From Cytobacillus stercorigallinarum (GTDB lineage: Bacteria; Bacillota; Bacilli; Bacillales; Cytobacillaceae), in NCBI RefSeq assembly GCF_014836495.1, contig NZ_JACSQT010000005.1, positions 1-64,000 on the forward strand: DNA of 64,000 bases. The letters are read 5' to 3'. Numbering within the stretch: position 1 is the first letter of the stretch; the number at the start of each line of letters is the position of its first letter. The notes under the pieces were generated by a model, which was not told where the DNA came from, made no database searches, and saw nothing but the letters and a program-made list of their open reading frames with translations. The position numbers and the translations under genes were made by a program. Below, piece after piece: positions 51,806-60,991 of the stretch.

Positions 51806-51840
51806 CAAAAAAAGCCGCCAAAGACATTGCATTGGTCGGC
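51806..51840 (-). terminator. Terminator after dctM
   Basis: GCCGACCAA pairs with TTGGCGGC with one bulge, followed by TTTTTTTGTG on the minus strand. Confidence 0.75.
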
Positions 51841-51856
51841 TCTATTACTCAATTAT

Positions 51857-53125
51857 TTACTCTGCTAACAGTAATGAGATTTCTGGAAAGACAATAACGA
51901 GAATAAGGGCAATAACCATGAGTAAGTAAAAGGGGGCGACACCTCTTATGACTTCTCCGATTTTTGCTTTTGTGATCCCACTAACAACGAATAGATTTAA
52001 TCCAACTGGAGGTGTAATCATTGCTAACTCCATATTTATCGTCATGATAATAGCAAAGTGGATAATATTAATATCGAACATCACTAATACAGGCAGTAAA
52101 ATGGGAAGGGTGATTAAAATAATCGCCGTTGCTTCTAAGAACATGCCGAGTAGGAAGAACATCAAATTCACACCAATGATAAATATCCATTTATTTGCTG
52201 AACTTGCTTCAATCCATTGTGCAAAAATTTGTGGTACTTGTTCTGTTGTTAAAAACATGCCGAATACCATCGCAGATGCTATAACTAAGAAAATCATTGC
52301 GGTAATATTAATAGACTCTTTTAATACTTCGCGAAATTTACTGAAGGTCATCTCTTTGTAAATAAATATCGACACAATTAAACCGTATAAACAAGAAACA
52401 AAAGCCGCTTCAGTTGGCGTGACAACCCCACTATAAATGCCACCTAAAATAAAAACAGGTAGTAAAAACCCCCAGATTGCCTTATATGTCTTTTTCCACC
52501 TTAATTGAAAGGGAACTTTTTCTAATCTACCATAATTATGTCTCCTTGCATGGAAGATAGCTGAACACAAAAGTAAACCAGTTAGTAACAGACCTGGGAT
52601 TATTCCTGCAGCAAATAACTTCCCTACTGAGGCTTCTGCAACTGTAGCATAAATAATTAATGGAATGGACGGCGGGATTAAAATACCTAATGTACCAGCA
52701 GCTGCCACTAAGCCCATCGAATATCTTTTACTATAACCTGCCTTTACCATCGCAGGAATCATAATCCCACCAATTGCTGCAGCTGTGGCCGGACTTGAGC
52801 CTGAGATAGCAGCAAAAATCATGCATGCAAGGATAGTGACCACAGCTAATCCACCGCGAAAATGACCGACCCATGATTTTAGTGCTTCAATCAAGTGAAA
52901 GGAAATGCCTCCTTTGGACATAATCACCCCTGCAAAAACGAATCCGGGAATAGCCATTAAAGTTGCCGAGTTTAAAGCATTAAACATCTTTAAACTAACC
53001 GTATAAAGTGTGAAATCCACCATAAATAAAGCAATGATACTCGATAGCCCAAGACTTACTGCGATTGGAACTCTTAATAAACAAAGTATCGCAAAAACAA
53101 CAAAGAGGACAATGATCGCACTCAT
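51857..53125 (-). CDS. dctM: TRAP transporter large membrane subunit
   Basis: The 422-residue protein has about twelve membrane helices, typical for DctM, the sodium-coupled transport subunit of TRAP systems for organic acids. Characteristic parts are the repeated SGSSPATAAAIGGIMIPAM, LGILIPPSIPLIIYATVAE and the late MELAMITPPVGLNLFVVSG. Its start overlaps the dctQ stop (ATGA). The substrate is unknown; adjacency to the phosphonate genes may be coincidental. Confidence 0.9.
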   Translation of the reverse strand: MSAIIVLFVVFAILCLLRVPIAVSLGLSSIIALFMVDFTLYTVSLKMFNALNSATLMAIPGFVFAGVIMSKGGISFHLIEALKSWVGHFRGGLAVVTILACMIFAAISGSSPATAAAIGGIMIPAMVKAGYSKRYSMGLVAAAGTLGILIPPSIPLIIYATVAEASVGKLFAAGIIPGLLLTGLLLCSAIFHARRHNYGRLEKVPFQLRWKKTYKAIWGFLLPVFILGGIYSGVVTPTEAAFVSCLYGLIVSIFIYKEMTFSKFREVLKESINITAMIFLVIASAMVFGMFLTTEQVPQIFAQWIEASSANKWIFIIGVNLMFFLLGMFLEATAIILITLPILLPVLVMFDINIIHFAIIMTINMELAMITPPVGLNLFVVSGITKAKIGEVIRGVAPFYLLMVIALILVIVFPEISLLLAE

Positions 53126-53670
53126 AAACTAACCCCCTTGTTATTATTTTCTCTATTTTGTTGTTCTATTTCTTCATATAATTCTTCTACTTCACCTGTT
53201 AGCTCTTTCTTATCACCTTTAGCAGATTTATAAGCTTTTCTAATGAAGTAAAGCCCTAGTAGCCCCATGCTGATAGGTAAGACAAGTAAGGTGATCCAAA
53301 TCGGAATACCAACATCAACAGTTTCAGTTCCTTGCACTCTTGTAAGCGTTACCAATTTAATACTTGTAAACATTAAAAAGAAGGCGAATCCCGCACCGAT
53401 ACAATTGCTAATACAGTTAATAATCATTTTTGCTTTGTAAGGTAAACGATCAAATAGGAGTTCAACACTGATATGACGATTTTCTTTTAAAGCGATACCA
53501 AAGCCCAAAAATATGGACCAAACAATCAAAAATTCAAAAATCTCTGTCACCCAAGCTTGTGGCATATTGAGAATATATCTTGTAAATACCCCATACAGAC
53601 TTACAAACACGCCAGCAATAAAAAACAAGCCAGCCATTCCCTCTTCTAAGTTTGATAGTTTCTTAAGCAT
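53122..53670 (-). CDS. dctQ: TRAP transporter small membrane subunit
   Basis: The ORF encodes 182 residues from ATG at 53670, 12 bases after AAGGGAG; a longer frame reaches 53706. It has four membrane helices with the DctQ pattern ILNMPQAWVTEIFEFLIVWSI, then FGIALKENRHISVELLFDRL. A charged C-terminal tail of about 40 residues, rich in Glu and Asn, is longer than usual. It forms the membrane complex with dctM. Confidence 0.87.
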   Translation of the reverse strand: MLKKLSNLEEGMAGLFFIAGVFVSLYGVFTRYILNMPQAWVTEIFEFLIVWSIFLGFGIALKENRHISVELLFDRLPYKAKMIINCISNCIGAGFAFFLMFTSIKLVTLTRVQGTETVDVGIPIWITLLVLPISMGLLGLYFIRKAYKSAKGDKKELTGEVEELYEEIEQQNRENNNKGVSL

Positions 53671-53695
53671 GTCGATTATCAACTCCCTTTTGTAG

Positions 53696-53707
53696 ATTGT
53701 ATCCAAT
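53696..53707. promoter_or_regulatory. Operator-like 12-mer ATTGTATCCAAT, dctQM side
   Basis: This copy is identical to the copy at 53804-53815. It lies between the dctQ promoter region and its start codon. Confidence 0.6.
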
Positions 53708-53803
53708 ATTTATACTTTACTATATAACCAACAAATAATAAACAGAATATTTTATTATTTTTATTTATTCACAATTTTCATTTATTTTGTTATAATTTTA
53801 GAT

Positions 53804-53815
53804 ATTGTATCCAAT
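53804..53815. promoter_or_regulatory. Operator-like 12-mer ATTGTATCCAAT, dctP side
   Basis: The second identical copy lies 8 bp after a TATAAT (53791-53796), where a repressor would block transcription start. The ATTG...CAAT symmetry and the TAT/ATA centre are typical of GntR-family sites. Confidence 0.6.
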
Positions 53816-53861
53816 CTACTATTTTGTAAGCGATTTCTTTTTGTGACGAGGAGGGTTTTTC

Positions 53862-54890
53862 ATGTTAAAAGTAAAATCAATTTTTGTCCTTTGCCTTTTG
53901 ATTCTCGTTGGAACACTTCTGTCTGGTTGTCAAAGTCATCCGACACATGCAGATGCTACACAAGTAAACGGCATTCAAGCAATGACTATTAAGATATCCC
54001 ATGTAGTTGCAGAAAATACCCCAAAACATAAGGGGGCATTAAAAATGAAAGAAGTGATTGAAGAGCAATCCAATGGGAAAATTCAAGTTGAGATTTTTCC
54101 TAATAGCTCCTTGTTCGGTGATAAAGATGAATATCAAAACTTAATTGCCAATAATGTACAATTCATCATGCCAGAAATGACAAAATTAGTTGGTTCTGAA
54201 GTTGGTTTTAATATCCCAGGCATGCCGTTTCTGTTTGAAAATGACGAAGCAGCTGAAAGCTTTTGGGATGGGCCAAAGGGAAAAGAAGTGTTAGCGCGTT
54301 TACAAAAAGATAAGGTATTAGGATTAACGATGTGGCCAAATGGAGCTAAGCATGTAACAAATAATACTCGCCCCCTATCCTCTCCACGTGATTTTTCCGG
54401 TTTGAAAGTGCGGACAACTGGAGGGCAACTATTAGAAGAACTATATAAATCATTAGGTGCGGGCTCAAGTTCAATCCCATTCGGGGAGTTATATACTGCC
54501 TTGCAACAGGGAACCGTCGATGGTCAAGATAACCCGTTTAGTAACATCGAATCGAAAAAATTTGCCGAAGTCCAAGAGTACTTAACCATTATCGGTATGA
54601 ACCGTGTTGACTATGCACTACTAACAAACACAACTTTTTGGGATGGATTAAATGAAGAAAGCAAACGCATTGTGCAAGCTGGCATCGACGCAGGTACAGA
54701 GATTGCTAGAGATTCTGCTGAAAAGCTCAATAATGAAGCTTATGTAAAAATACAAGACGAAAGTGATATAGAAGTGAATGAACTAACTGATGAAGAAATC
54801 GAAGCTTTTAAAGACCATCTACAGCCCGTGTATAATAAATGGAAGAAAATTATTGGCGAAGATATTATTGAGGATGCTGAAAATAGATAA
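53862..54890 (+). CDS. dctP: TRAP transporter substrate-binding lipoprotein
   Basis: The 342-residue DctP-family protein has a lipobox GTLLSGCQ (Cys about 23), so it is membrane-anchored. It has ISHVVAENTPKHKGALKMKE, the substrate carboxylate Arg in FSGLKVRTTGG (about 187), PFGELYTALQQGTVDGQDNP and SSLFGDKDEYQNLI. It is transcribed away from dctQM across a 190-bp shared control region; TRAP genes are more often a single operon in P-Q-M order. Confidence 0.9.
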   Translation: MLKVKSIFVLCLLILVGTLLSGCQSHPTHADATQVNGIQAMTIKISHVVAENTPKHKGALKMKEVIEEQSNGKIQVEIFPNSSLFGDKDEYQNLIANNVQFIMPEMTKLVGSEVGFNIPGMPFLFENDEAAESFWDGPKGKEVLARLQKDKVLGLTMWPNGAKHVTNNTRPLSSPRDFSGLKVRTTGGQLLEELYKSLGAGSSSIPFGELYTALQQGTVDGQDNPFSNIESKKFAEVQEYLTIIGMNRVDYALLTNTTFWDGLNEESKRIVQAGIDAGTEIARDSAEKLNNEAYVKIQDESDIEVNELTDEEIEAFKDHLQPVYNKWKKIIGEDIIEDAENR

Positions 54891-54960
54891 TTGATACTTC
54901 CAATAATCTCCATACCATGTATAATGGTAAGAAACGATTGAATGAGGTGTGATAGAGGTA

Positions 54961-55143
54961 ATGACTGGAGATATGGTCTTTCAAATGATAATGTTACTGC
55001 TCCTTTTAGCTATTTTATTCATATTCACTGTAGCTGTAAAAGTTCTTTTTCGGAAAAAGAGGAGGAACCCAACCCTCGATGTAGAGGAAAAATTAGATAA
55101 AATTATTGCATTATTGGATAGTGAAACAAATAGGAAAAGGTAG
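54961..55143 (+). CDS. DUF4083-like small membrane protein
   Basis: The ORF encodes 60 residues from ATG at 54961: MTGDMVFQMIMLLLLLAILF forms one membrane helix, then a basic stretch FRKKRRN and the amphipathic LDVEEKLDKIIALLDSE. This layout matches DUF4083 proteins in Bacillus. TAGAGGT stands directly before the ATG and GAGGTG further upstream, so the start could be a few codons earlier. It follows dctP by 70 bp and may be cotranscribed. Confidence 0.7.
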   Translation: MTGDMVFQMIMLLLLLAILFIFTVAVKVLFRKKRRNPTLDVEEKLDKIIALLDSETNRKR

Positions 55144-55323
55144 AAGGCGTTCTATATTTGGCGCTTTCTTCAGGATGGTTTAACCGTTTAGCTTGTCTTT
55201 GCTGTTCTAAAAGATTTTCGCTTTAGAAAAGCTATATCACCTTCTTCTATCATAAAATGATTCAATTTTTAAAAGTACTATTGTCATAGTAAAACAATAA
55301 AGGAATAATAGGAGGATAAAACT

Positions 55324-55499
55324 TTGCACTATCTCGGTATATCATTCGCACTTTTTGGGGCATTATTGATGGTTATCAATCTTTATTTCCTACCATCCCA
55401 CCAATATGATATAGTTAGATATATTTCTGGCACGTTTTTTTGCTCGGAATCATTCTTACTCCCCAATATATTATAAAAAAAGAGAAAAAAACAAAATAA
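55324..55499 (+). pseudogene. Small two-helix membrane protein with a frameshift in a T-run
   Basis: AGGAGGATAAAAC precedes a TTG start (55324). The first frame gives HYLGISFALFGALLMVINLY and VRYISGTFF, then ends poorly at 55476. After the run of seven T (55435-55441), the other frame continues as LGIILTPQYIIKKEKKTK and stops at 55499. That looks like the proper second helix and basic tail. One extra T would join them into about 58 residues. It is either a disrupted gene, a slippage-prone gene or a sequencing error. Confidence 0.5.
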
Positions 55500-55583
55500 C
55501 AAGCCAAACTAACACTTTTAAAAAGAATTGAAGCCTATCAACTCTACCTACCTCATGAAAATATGCTATTTCTCTTCAATTAC

Positions 55584-56819
55584 TCATTCATTTCCAGCAG
55601 TAATTATCTCTAAAGCTTTCTCTAGTTGTCCATCACCATTCATAAGGTCGCCAATTGTCCGTGTGATTGGTATATCAACATTTAATAATTCATTACCGGA
55701 TGGATCAAGTACAGGTCTAACAAACTCGTGTTGAGAAATAGCAACTTTTATTTTTGAATGGGGCAGCTCAATGATCATCACTTCTCCATCATGATTCGAG
55801 TTCATACCTGCCGGCTCACCAATCAGCTTCCCCAAACCATTATCTTTTAATATCGTGGCGAACATCGTTCCTGAGCTGAATGTACCTGGTCCAGTTAAAA
55901 TATAAAGTTCTCCTTTATACTTCCCTTTATTTTTAGTTTTCACCACCACTTTGCGGTCTCCATCTACTTTACCCACTCGGTAACTTAAATATTGATTCAC
56001 GTCCAGATAGTTTATCCACTCATCAGCAACTGTTGAATCCCCACCACTATTATGTCGCAAATCTAGTATGACCTTTTTAATTCGTTGCTCTTTTACACTT
56101 TCAAAAAAACTCGCTATTGATTGTTGATAGCTACTATCATTTATTGAATGTATTAATTGAAAATAACCTACATTCACCGTATCATAACTCAATATTTCCC
56201 ACCTGTAGGGCTCATCATGATTATTAATGGTTTCCATTGTTTTATATGCTAGCTCCAAAGTTATTATTCTGCCATTTCGCTCTACCTTCAATTCAACCAT
56301 TTCATCTTTTTCAATTCCAATAGATTGTAAAATGCTATCTATCGTTAACAAATTGACCAAATGTTGAAACCGCCCTTCATGATCATAGGATATATACGGC
56401 CTTAATTCATCCAATAATTCATCAATCTCTTTCGCACCAATCGCCAAAATCTTGTCCCCTTTTTTGGCTTGTCCATCCTCACTCTGCAAAATATAAACGT
56501 CATTATTAACATTTACTAATGATATTGGTAGTTTTTTTTCTGTTTCATTAAGTAATACATTCGTATGAGAATCCCCAATTTTGGCAATAACTCTCATTAA
56601 TTCCATCGAGAACGATGAATGATCATCGATTGCCTCTAGTTCATTATAAAAATGAGCCATTCCTTCTTGATTAGTTTTAAAAGCTGGATGTACAGCATGT
56701 AACTTGTGAAGCAGAAAATCAATATCCTCTTTTCTTTCTTTAACCAAACTATTTCCATCTGCATGATTAACAAAAATTGTACTCAATAAAAGCAAATATA
56801 GTATGATGCGATTCATCAC
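55584..56819 (-). CDS. S41-family peptidase (secreted or membrane-tethered)
   Basis: At 411 residues, it has an N-terminal signal sequence (MMNRIILYLLLLSTIFVNHA), a helical region (about 25-90), a small PDZ-like or linker region (GDKILAIGAKEIDELL), then the S41 core: VGYFQLIHSI, VILDLRHNSGGDSTVADEWI and nucleophile Ser in ILTGPGTFSSGTMFATILKD. GEPAGMNSNHDGEV and LLNVDIPITRT complete it. The layout is that of tail-specific/C-terminal-processing-type hydrolases lacking a full PDZ. The target is unknown. Confidence 0.83.
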   Translation of the reverse strand: MMNRIILYLLLLSTIFVNHADGNSLVKERKEDIDFLLHKLHAVHPAFKTNQEGMAHFYNELEAIDDHSSFSMELMRVIAKIGDSHTNVLLNETEKKLPISLVNVNNDVYILQSEDGQAKKGDKILAIGAKEIDELLDELRPYISYDHEGRFQHLVNLLTIDSILQSIGIEKDEMVELKVERNGRIITLELAYKTMETINNHDEPYRWEILSYDTVNVGYFQLIHSINDSSYQQSIASFFESVKEQRIKKVILDLRHNSGGDSTVADEWINYLDVNQYLSYRVGKVDGDRKVVVKTKNKGKYKGELYILTGPGTFSSGTMFATILKDNGLGKLIGEPAGMNSNHDGEVMIIELPHSKIKVAISQHEFVRPVLDPSGNELLNVDIPITRTIGDLMNGDGQLEKALEIITAGNE

Positions 56820-57144
56820 TTACCCCACATTTATGTATTATATAATCCTATTTTATATAAATTATAGCAAAAAATGTATATATTAAAATTAAAATTATTC
56901 GTAAGTTAAACTTCTATTAAGAATTGGTACTAATAGAACAACTTTATGTCAATTTCTAGGAGATTATGTGTAGGGGGGAAATAGGGGTTGTTCAGCTATT
57001 CGATGAATAGGCTTATGATTAAATGGAAGAAATTTCATTTGCTAAATTTTCACCCATTCTCATCATATATAACAGCATCCTGCAGTATTAATGGCAAGCT
57101 CACTTACCTTTCTTCCCTCATTTTTAAAAAGAACCTTCAAGTAA
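56820..57144. other. Intergenic stretch between the S41 peptidase and ppiB
   Basis: It contains only AT-rich sequence and an open frame at 56988-57191 without a ribosome site or protein-like composition. No gene is called. Confidence 0.5.
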
Positions 57145-57172
57145 GAAAAAAACCCAGACAAAAGTCCGGGTT
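57145..57172 (-). terminator. Terminator after ppiB
   Basis: AACCCGGAC pairs with GTCTGGGTT with one mismatch, followed by TTTTTTCTTAC on the minus strand. Confidence 0.75.
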
Positions 57173-57179
57173 ACATTCC

Positions 57180-57203
57180 AGCTTAAACTAGCTAGTTTAA
57201 GCT
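57180..57203. repeat. 24-bp perfect palindrome downstream of ppiB
   Basis: AGCTTAAACTAG and its exact complement CTAGTTTAAGCT meet without a loop, just before the ppiB terminator. It may protect the mRNA 3' end or act as a protein site; unknown. Confidence 0.5.
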
Positions 57204-57216
57204 TAGAAAAAAGGCA

Positions 57217-57660
57217 TTAGTCTTCAACGACAACCTTTTCCATTACGTCACCATTTTTCATCGCTTTCACAGCTGGCATGCCAGATGTTACTTTTCCGAA
57301 AACAGTGTGTACACCATTTAGGTGAGGTTGTGGCTCATGTACGATGAAGAATTGGCTGCCACCAGTATCTTTTCCAGCATGCGCCATAGATAATGATCCT
57401 TCTTCATGTTTATGTGGATTTCCTTCTGTTTCACATTTAATCGTGTAACCTGGACCACCTGTACCTGTTCCAGAAGGGCATCCTCCCTGTGATACGAATC
57501 CAGGAATTACACGGTGGAAAGTTAAACCGTTGTAAAAACCCTCATTAATTAGCTTTTTAAAGTTTGCTACTGTACCTGGCGCTTCATTTGGGTATAATTC
57601 AAATTCAATTTTTTCTCCGTTTTGTAGCTGTATGTATCCTTTTTCAGACATATATAACAC
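57217..57660 (-). CDS. ppiB: Cyclophilin-type peptidyl-prolyl isomerase
   Basis: The 147-residue cytoplasmic cyclophilin has active-site parts [46 protein letters not shown] and [16 protein letters not shown]. The cyclosporin-contact Trp of human cyclophilin is replaced by His in PHLNGVH, as in many bacterial forms. Length is close to B. subtilis PpiB. Monocistronic. Confidence 0.93.
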   Translation of the reverse strand: MLYMSEKGYIQLQNGEKIEFELYPNEAPGTVANFKKLINEGFYNGLTFHRVIPGFVSQGGCPSGTGTGGPGYTIKCETEGNPHKHEEGSLSMAHAGKDTGGSQFFIVHEPQPHLNGVHTVFGKVTSGMPAVKAMKNGDVMEKVVVED

Positions 57661-57749
57661 TCCTTTTATATTTCAAAATCCTTTCTATCATAACATTTTT
57701 TTATATAAGAATAAAATCTGAAGGTAAATAAATTTAATTGAAGCACTTA

Positions 57750-57887
57750 TTATGTTCCAAATAAGCTTAAGAATAGTAATAAAAGAAATATGACCGATGC
57801 ATAAAATGAGACATGGAGAAAAAAAGTAGTGAGGTTGAATTTTATTTCTTCAGTGTTAAAGGTTTGTCTTTTCGTCCGTTTTTGCAT
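57750..57887 (-). CDS. Small membrane protein (45 residues)
   Basis: The ORF begins with basic MQKRTKRQTFNTEEIK and ends in one membrane segment (HVSFYASVIFLLLLFLSLF). GGATGGTGATG precedes the ATG at 57887. It lies between the HD hydrolase and ppiB on their strand. Family not recognised. Confidence 0.5.
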   Translation of the reverse strand: MQKRTKRQTFNTEEIKFNLTTFFLHVSFYASVIFLLLLFLSLFGT

Positions 57888-57992
57888 ATCATCACCATCC
57901 TTATGTAGATGTTAATAATATTCGTTATTCAAGTGACATAATCCTCCAAATTTAAGCAAAATAAATAGCCCTTCGTTTGTATGAAGTGCCAT

Positions 57993-58535
57993 TTATTCAG
58001 CTTGTCTTTGCTGAAGTTGTTGCGTTAAATGACGATCAATGATGCTGTCTAACTTTTGTAAACTTTGCCTTGCTCTGTCAGCAGTAATGGTGCGGTAATG
58101 GTGGGCTCCTCCTGGTTCTTCATCCATTTCATCTGCTCTTTTAACAATGGATTGTAAGGCGGTACGGTCCACTTCCCCACCTGGTAAAAAAGAATCTGTA
58201 TGAAATAATATCGCTAGTGAAACTTGTTTGGCTCTAATCGGATTTTCACCTAAGCGAATCAGTAATTTATGGGCTCTTTCCGCTCCTTTTATCGCATGAA
58301 TATCGTTTTTACGATATAATTCATAGTCCCATTTACCATTTTGATTATACCAAGTGTAATGACCGATATCATGTAAAAACCCTGCTTTTGCAGCTAAGTC
58401 GACATCCACATTTTCTATCTTTGATAATTTAACTGCATGATAAGCAACCGCTACAGCATGGGCAAGACCTGATCTTGTTACATATTTCTTGGCAATATGA
58501 TGATCAAAAATATCAGTTAATGTAACATCTCTCAT
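57993..58535 (-). CDS. HD-domain phosphohydrolase
   Basis: The 180-residue protein's metal site is formed by HAVAVAYHAVKLS, AGFLHDIGHYTW (the HD pair) and LAILFHTDSF with downstream Asp in IVKRADEMDEEPGG. Single-domain HD proteins hydrolyse nucleotides or phosphate esters; the substrate is not evident. The C-terminus is a Gln-rich helix. GAGGGTATT precedes the start. Confidence 0.78.
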   Translation of the reverse strand: MRDVTLTDIFDHHIAKKYVTRSGLAHAVAVAYHAVKLSKIENVDVDLAAKAGFLHDIGHYTWYNQNGKWDYELYRKNDIHAIKGAERAHKLLIRLGENPIRAKQVSLAILFHTDSFLPGGEVDRTALQSIVKRADEMDEEPGGAHHYRTITADRARQSLQKLDSIIDRHLTQQLQQRQAE

Positions 58536-58769
58536 AAAAATACCCTCCTCTTTTTATCCTTTACCTTATTTATGCCCCTCTATACAACTGTTGGCTTATA
58601 AAGTTATCATATACATTTTCATTGTCGAAAGTGTTAGGGCATATTATATGGAAATAGATATTTTAACTATACATTTTACTTGTTTTCTCGGAAAATTACT
58701 AGTGTTTTGTGCGATTATCTAACAAGAATGTTAGTGAGCAATGACTCTACCACCACTTATCCTTAATAA

Positions 58770-58803
58770 ATAAAAGTAGCACCCAGTTCGTTCAGGTGCT
58801 ACT
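58770..58803 (-). terminator. Terminator after pbpF
   Basis: AGTAGCACC (58803-58795 on minus) pairs with GGTGCTACT (58783-58775), followed by TTTATTTATT. Confidence 0.85.
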
Positions 58804-58809
58804 CCCTTC

Positions 58810-60885
58810 TTAATTTACATATTCATTCCATTTATCGCGCAAGTATCTCGCAAAATCTTTTCCTTCTTCAATGCTTTCTTTCATAAATTCTTTCCAAACG
58901 GGCAGTTCTTCTTTTAGTTTTTCACCTAGCTTGTCAGATTGTTCCTTAATGGTGGTTTCCATTTTCTCTTTTGCTTTGTTAAAGGCTTCTCCACTACTAT
59001 TGTTCACTTCTTTAGGTTCAATAGCGCCTTCCATAACCGCTTTGAAAATCGGTACAACATTTGTCGAGGTGCTTCCTGATAAGTAATGTTCTCGGTCCGT
59101 TTTATCATACCCCAACCACACTGCTCCAACGATTTCACCTGTATAACCAACAAACCACTGATCTTTTGTTCCATTTAAATCAGCATATGGCAATTGAGTA
59201 GAACCTGTTTTCCCCGCAAGTGATACACCTTCTATTTTGGCACCTGCTCCCGTTCCATTTTCAATGACGTCCTCAAGCATTGTATCCATTTTTTTTGCGA
59301 CTGATTTTGATGTTACCTTTGTAACCTTATCATCATGGGCAACAATCTCATTACCTGTTGGTCCAACAATTTTCGTAATAAAATGAGCATCATGTCGCTT
59401 TCCTTCATTAGGGAAAGTAGAATAAGCTTCTGCTAGTGTTAATGGAGATATCCCTTTATGCATACCACCTAAAGCGATACCTAAATACTCATCTTCCTTT
59501 TCATAAGGAATCCCAAATCGCTGCAAAGAATCTAACCCTTTTTTCAATCCGATTTGATCTAGTAACCAGACAGCAGGTGCATTAATCGAATCAGCAACTG
59601 CTTTTGTCATCTCTACTTCACCAAAGTATTGATCGTTCACATTTGTTGGTGTGTAGTCACCATACGTTACTTTTTCATCTTGTAACATTGAATCTGGCTC
59701 ATAATCTTCTTCAAGCGCAGGGGTATAGGCAGCTAATGGTTTTAATGTTGACCCTGGTTGTGCTTTTATATGTGTCGCCCGGTTAAACCCTCTAAAGACA
59801 TGTTCGCCTCTTCCACCTACCACTGCACGGACACCACCAGTTTGCGGATCGAGTAGAACGGCTCCACTTTGAACAAGGGTATTACCATTACCATTAGGGA
59901 ATAGTGCGTCATTATGATAAGTCACTTCTAAATTTGATTGGATATTTTGGTCCATTTGTGTGTATATTTTATATCCTCTTGTGAAAATTTCCTCTTGAGT
60001 TAAACCATAGCGGTTAATCGCTTCATCTAGTACCGCATCTACATAGTAAGGATATTGCCTCTCAAATGTATTTTTTTCCCCTTCTTTTAACACAATTTCT
60101 TCTGCAACCGCTGTTTCATACTCAGCGGTTGTAATCATGTTTAGCTCCTGCATTTTAGCTAATACGATATTCCTTCTTTTCATTGCTCCTTCATAGTTTT
60201 TATAAGGGTCCAGATAAGAAGGTGATTGCAATAAACCTGCAAGCATCGCTGATTCACTAATTGTTAACTCGCCAACATTTTTACTAAAATATTGATTGGC
60301 TGCGTTGTCAATTCCCCAGGCACCACTACCAAAGTAAACTTGATTTAAGTACATTTGCAGTATATCTTCTTTTTCATACTCTTTTTCAATTTCAACTGCC
60401 AGAAATAGCTCTTCTATTTTACGCCGGTATGTTTGCTCAGAAGTTAGTAATGCATTTTTAGCTAATTGCTGCGTAATTGTACTTCCCCCACCTGTGATTC
60501 TACCAGCAAATAAATTGCTTACAAACGCCCTGGTCATTCCTTTTAAATCAAAGCCATTATGTTGATAAAAGCGCTCATCCTCAATGGCAACAACCGCATT
60601 TGGTAAATGTTCTGGTAGTTCTTCAAACGAAACTCCTTCAGTACGATTTGTGGCAAAGCTTGACGCTTCATCCCCATCCTTATCATATATGACAGTAGAT
60701 TGCTTTAAGCCTTCTTGTAATGTAGACACATTGGCGTTTACAGCAAGGAAAGCAAAAAATAGAATCGCAAGTAAAATAAAAGTCAATCCTAGTAATAATC
60801 CGATTTGTGTTAAATGATATTTTTTCCAAAACTTCTTTATCCATTGCCATAAAGTTTTTAGTCTCTCTTTTAGTTGAGCTTTCAT
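58810..60885 (-). CDS. pbpF: Class A penicillin-binding protein, PbpF-like
   Basis: The 691-residue protein has a cytoplasmic basic N-terminus and one membrane anchor (about 28-50). The glycosyltransferase domain (about 60-240) has AIEDERFYQHNGFD, GGSTITQQLAKN and RKIEELFLAVEIEKEYEK. The transpeptidase domain (about 330-640) has SxxK PGSTLKPLAAY, SxN SINAPAVWL and KTG AGKTGSTQ. The C-terminal charged helix has no PASTA or FN3 domain. Size and layout fit B. subtilis PbpF (PBP2c). It polymerises and crosslinks peptidoglycan, possibly in spore formation and outgrowth. Confidence 0.87.
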   Translation of the reverse strand: MKAQLKERLKTLWQWIKKFWKKYHLTQIGLLLGLTFILLAILFFAFLAVNANVSTLQEGLKQSTVIYDKDGDEASSFATNRTEGVSFEELPEHLPNAVVAIEDERFYQHNGFDLKGMTRAFVSNLFAGRITGGGSTITQQLAKNALLTSEQTYRRKIEELFLAVEIEKEYEKEDILQMYLNQVYFGSGAWGIDNAANQYFSKNVGELTISESAMLAGLLQSPSYLDPYKNYEGAMKRRNIVLAKMQELNMITTAEYETAVAEEIVLKEGEKNTFERQYPYYVDAVLDEAINRYGLTQEEIFTRGYKIYTQMDQNIQSNLEVTYHNDALFPNGNGNTLVQSGAVLLDPQTGGVRAVVGGRGEHVFRGFNRATHIKAQPGSTLKPLAAYTPALEEDYEPDSMLQDEKVTYGDYTPTNVNDQYFGEVEMTKAVADSINAPAVWLLDQIGLKKGLDSLQRFGIPYEKEDEYLGIALGGMHKGISPLTLAEAYSTFPNEGKRHDAHFITKIVGPTGNEIVAHDDKVTKVTSKSVAKKMDTMLEDVIENGTGAGAKIEGVSLAGKTGSTQLPYADLNGTKDQWFVGYTGEIVGAVWLGYDKTDREHYLSGSTSTNVVPIFKAVMEGAIEPKEVNNSSGEAFNKAKEKMETTIKEQSDKLGEKLKEELPVWKEFMKESIEEGKDFARYLRDKWNEYVN

Positions 60886-60991
60886 TGTTTTACTCCTTCA
60901 TATAAATGGAAAAGTGAAGAGTTTTTTATTTACTCTCCTCTATTAAATAGAACGTAATAAAAGAAAATAAGTTTCATTTTTATATTATTTT

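Noticed and set aside
51857-54890. TRAP genes as part of the phosphonate operon
   Set aside because: They are separated by the DeoR promoter region and the dctM terminator and have their own shared control region.
56988-57191. 67-residue plus-strand open frame upstream of ppiB
   Set aside because: It has no ribosome site, a random-looking composition, and runs over the ppiB terminator region.
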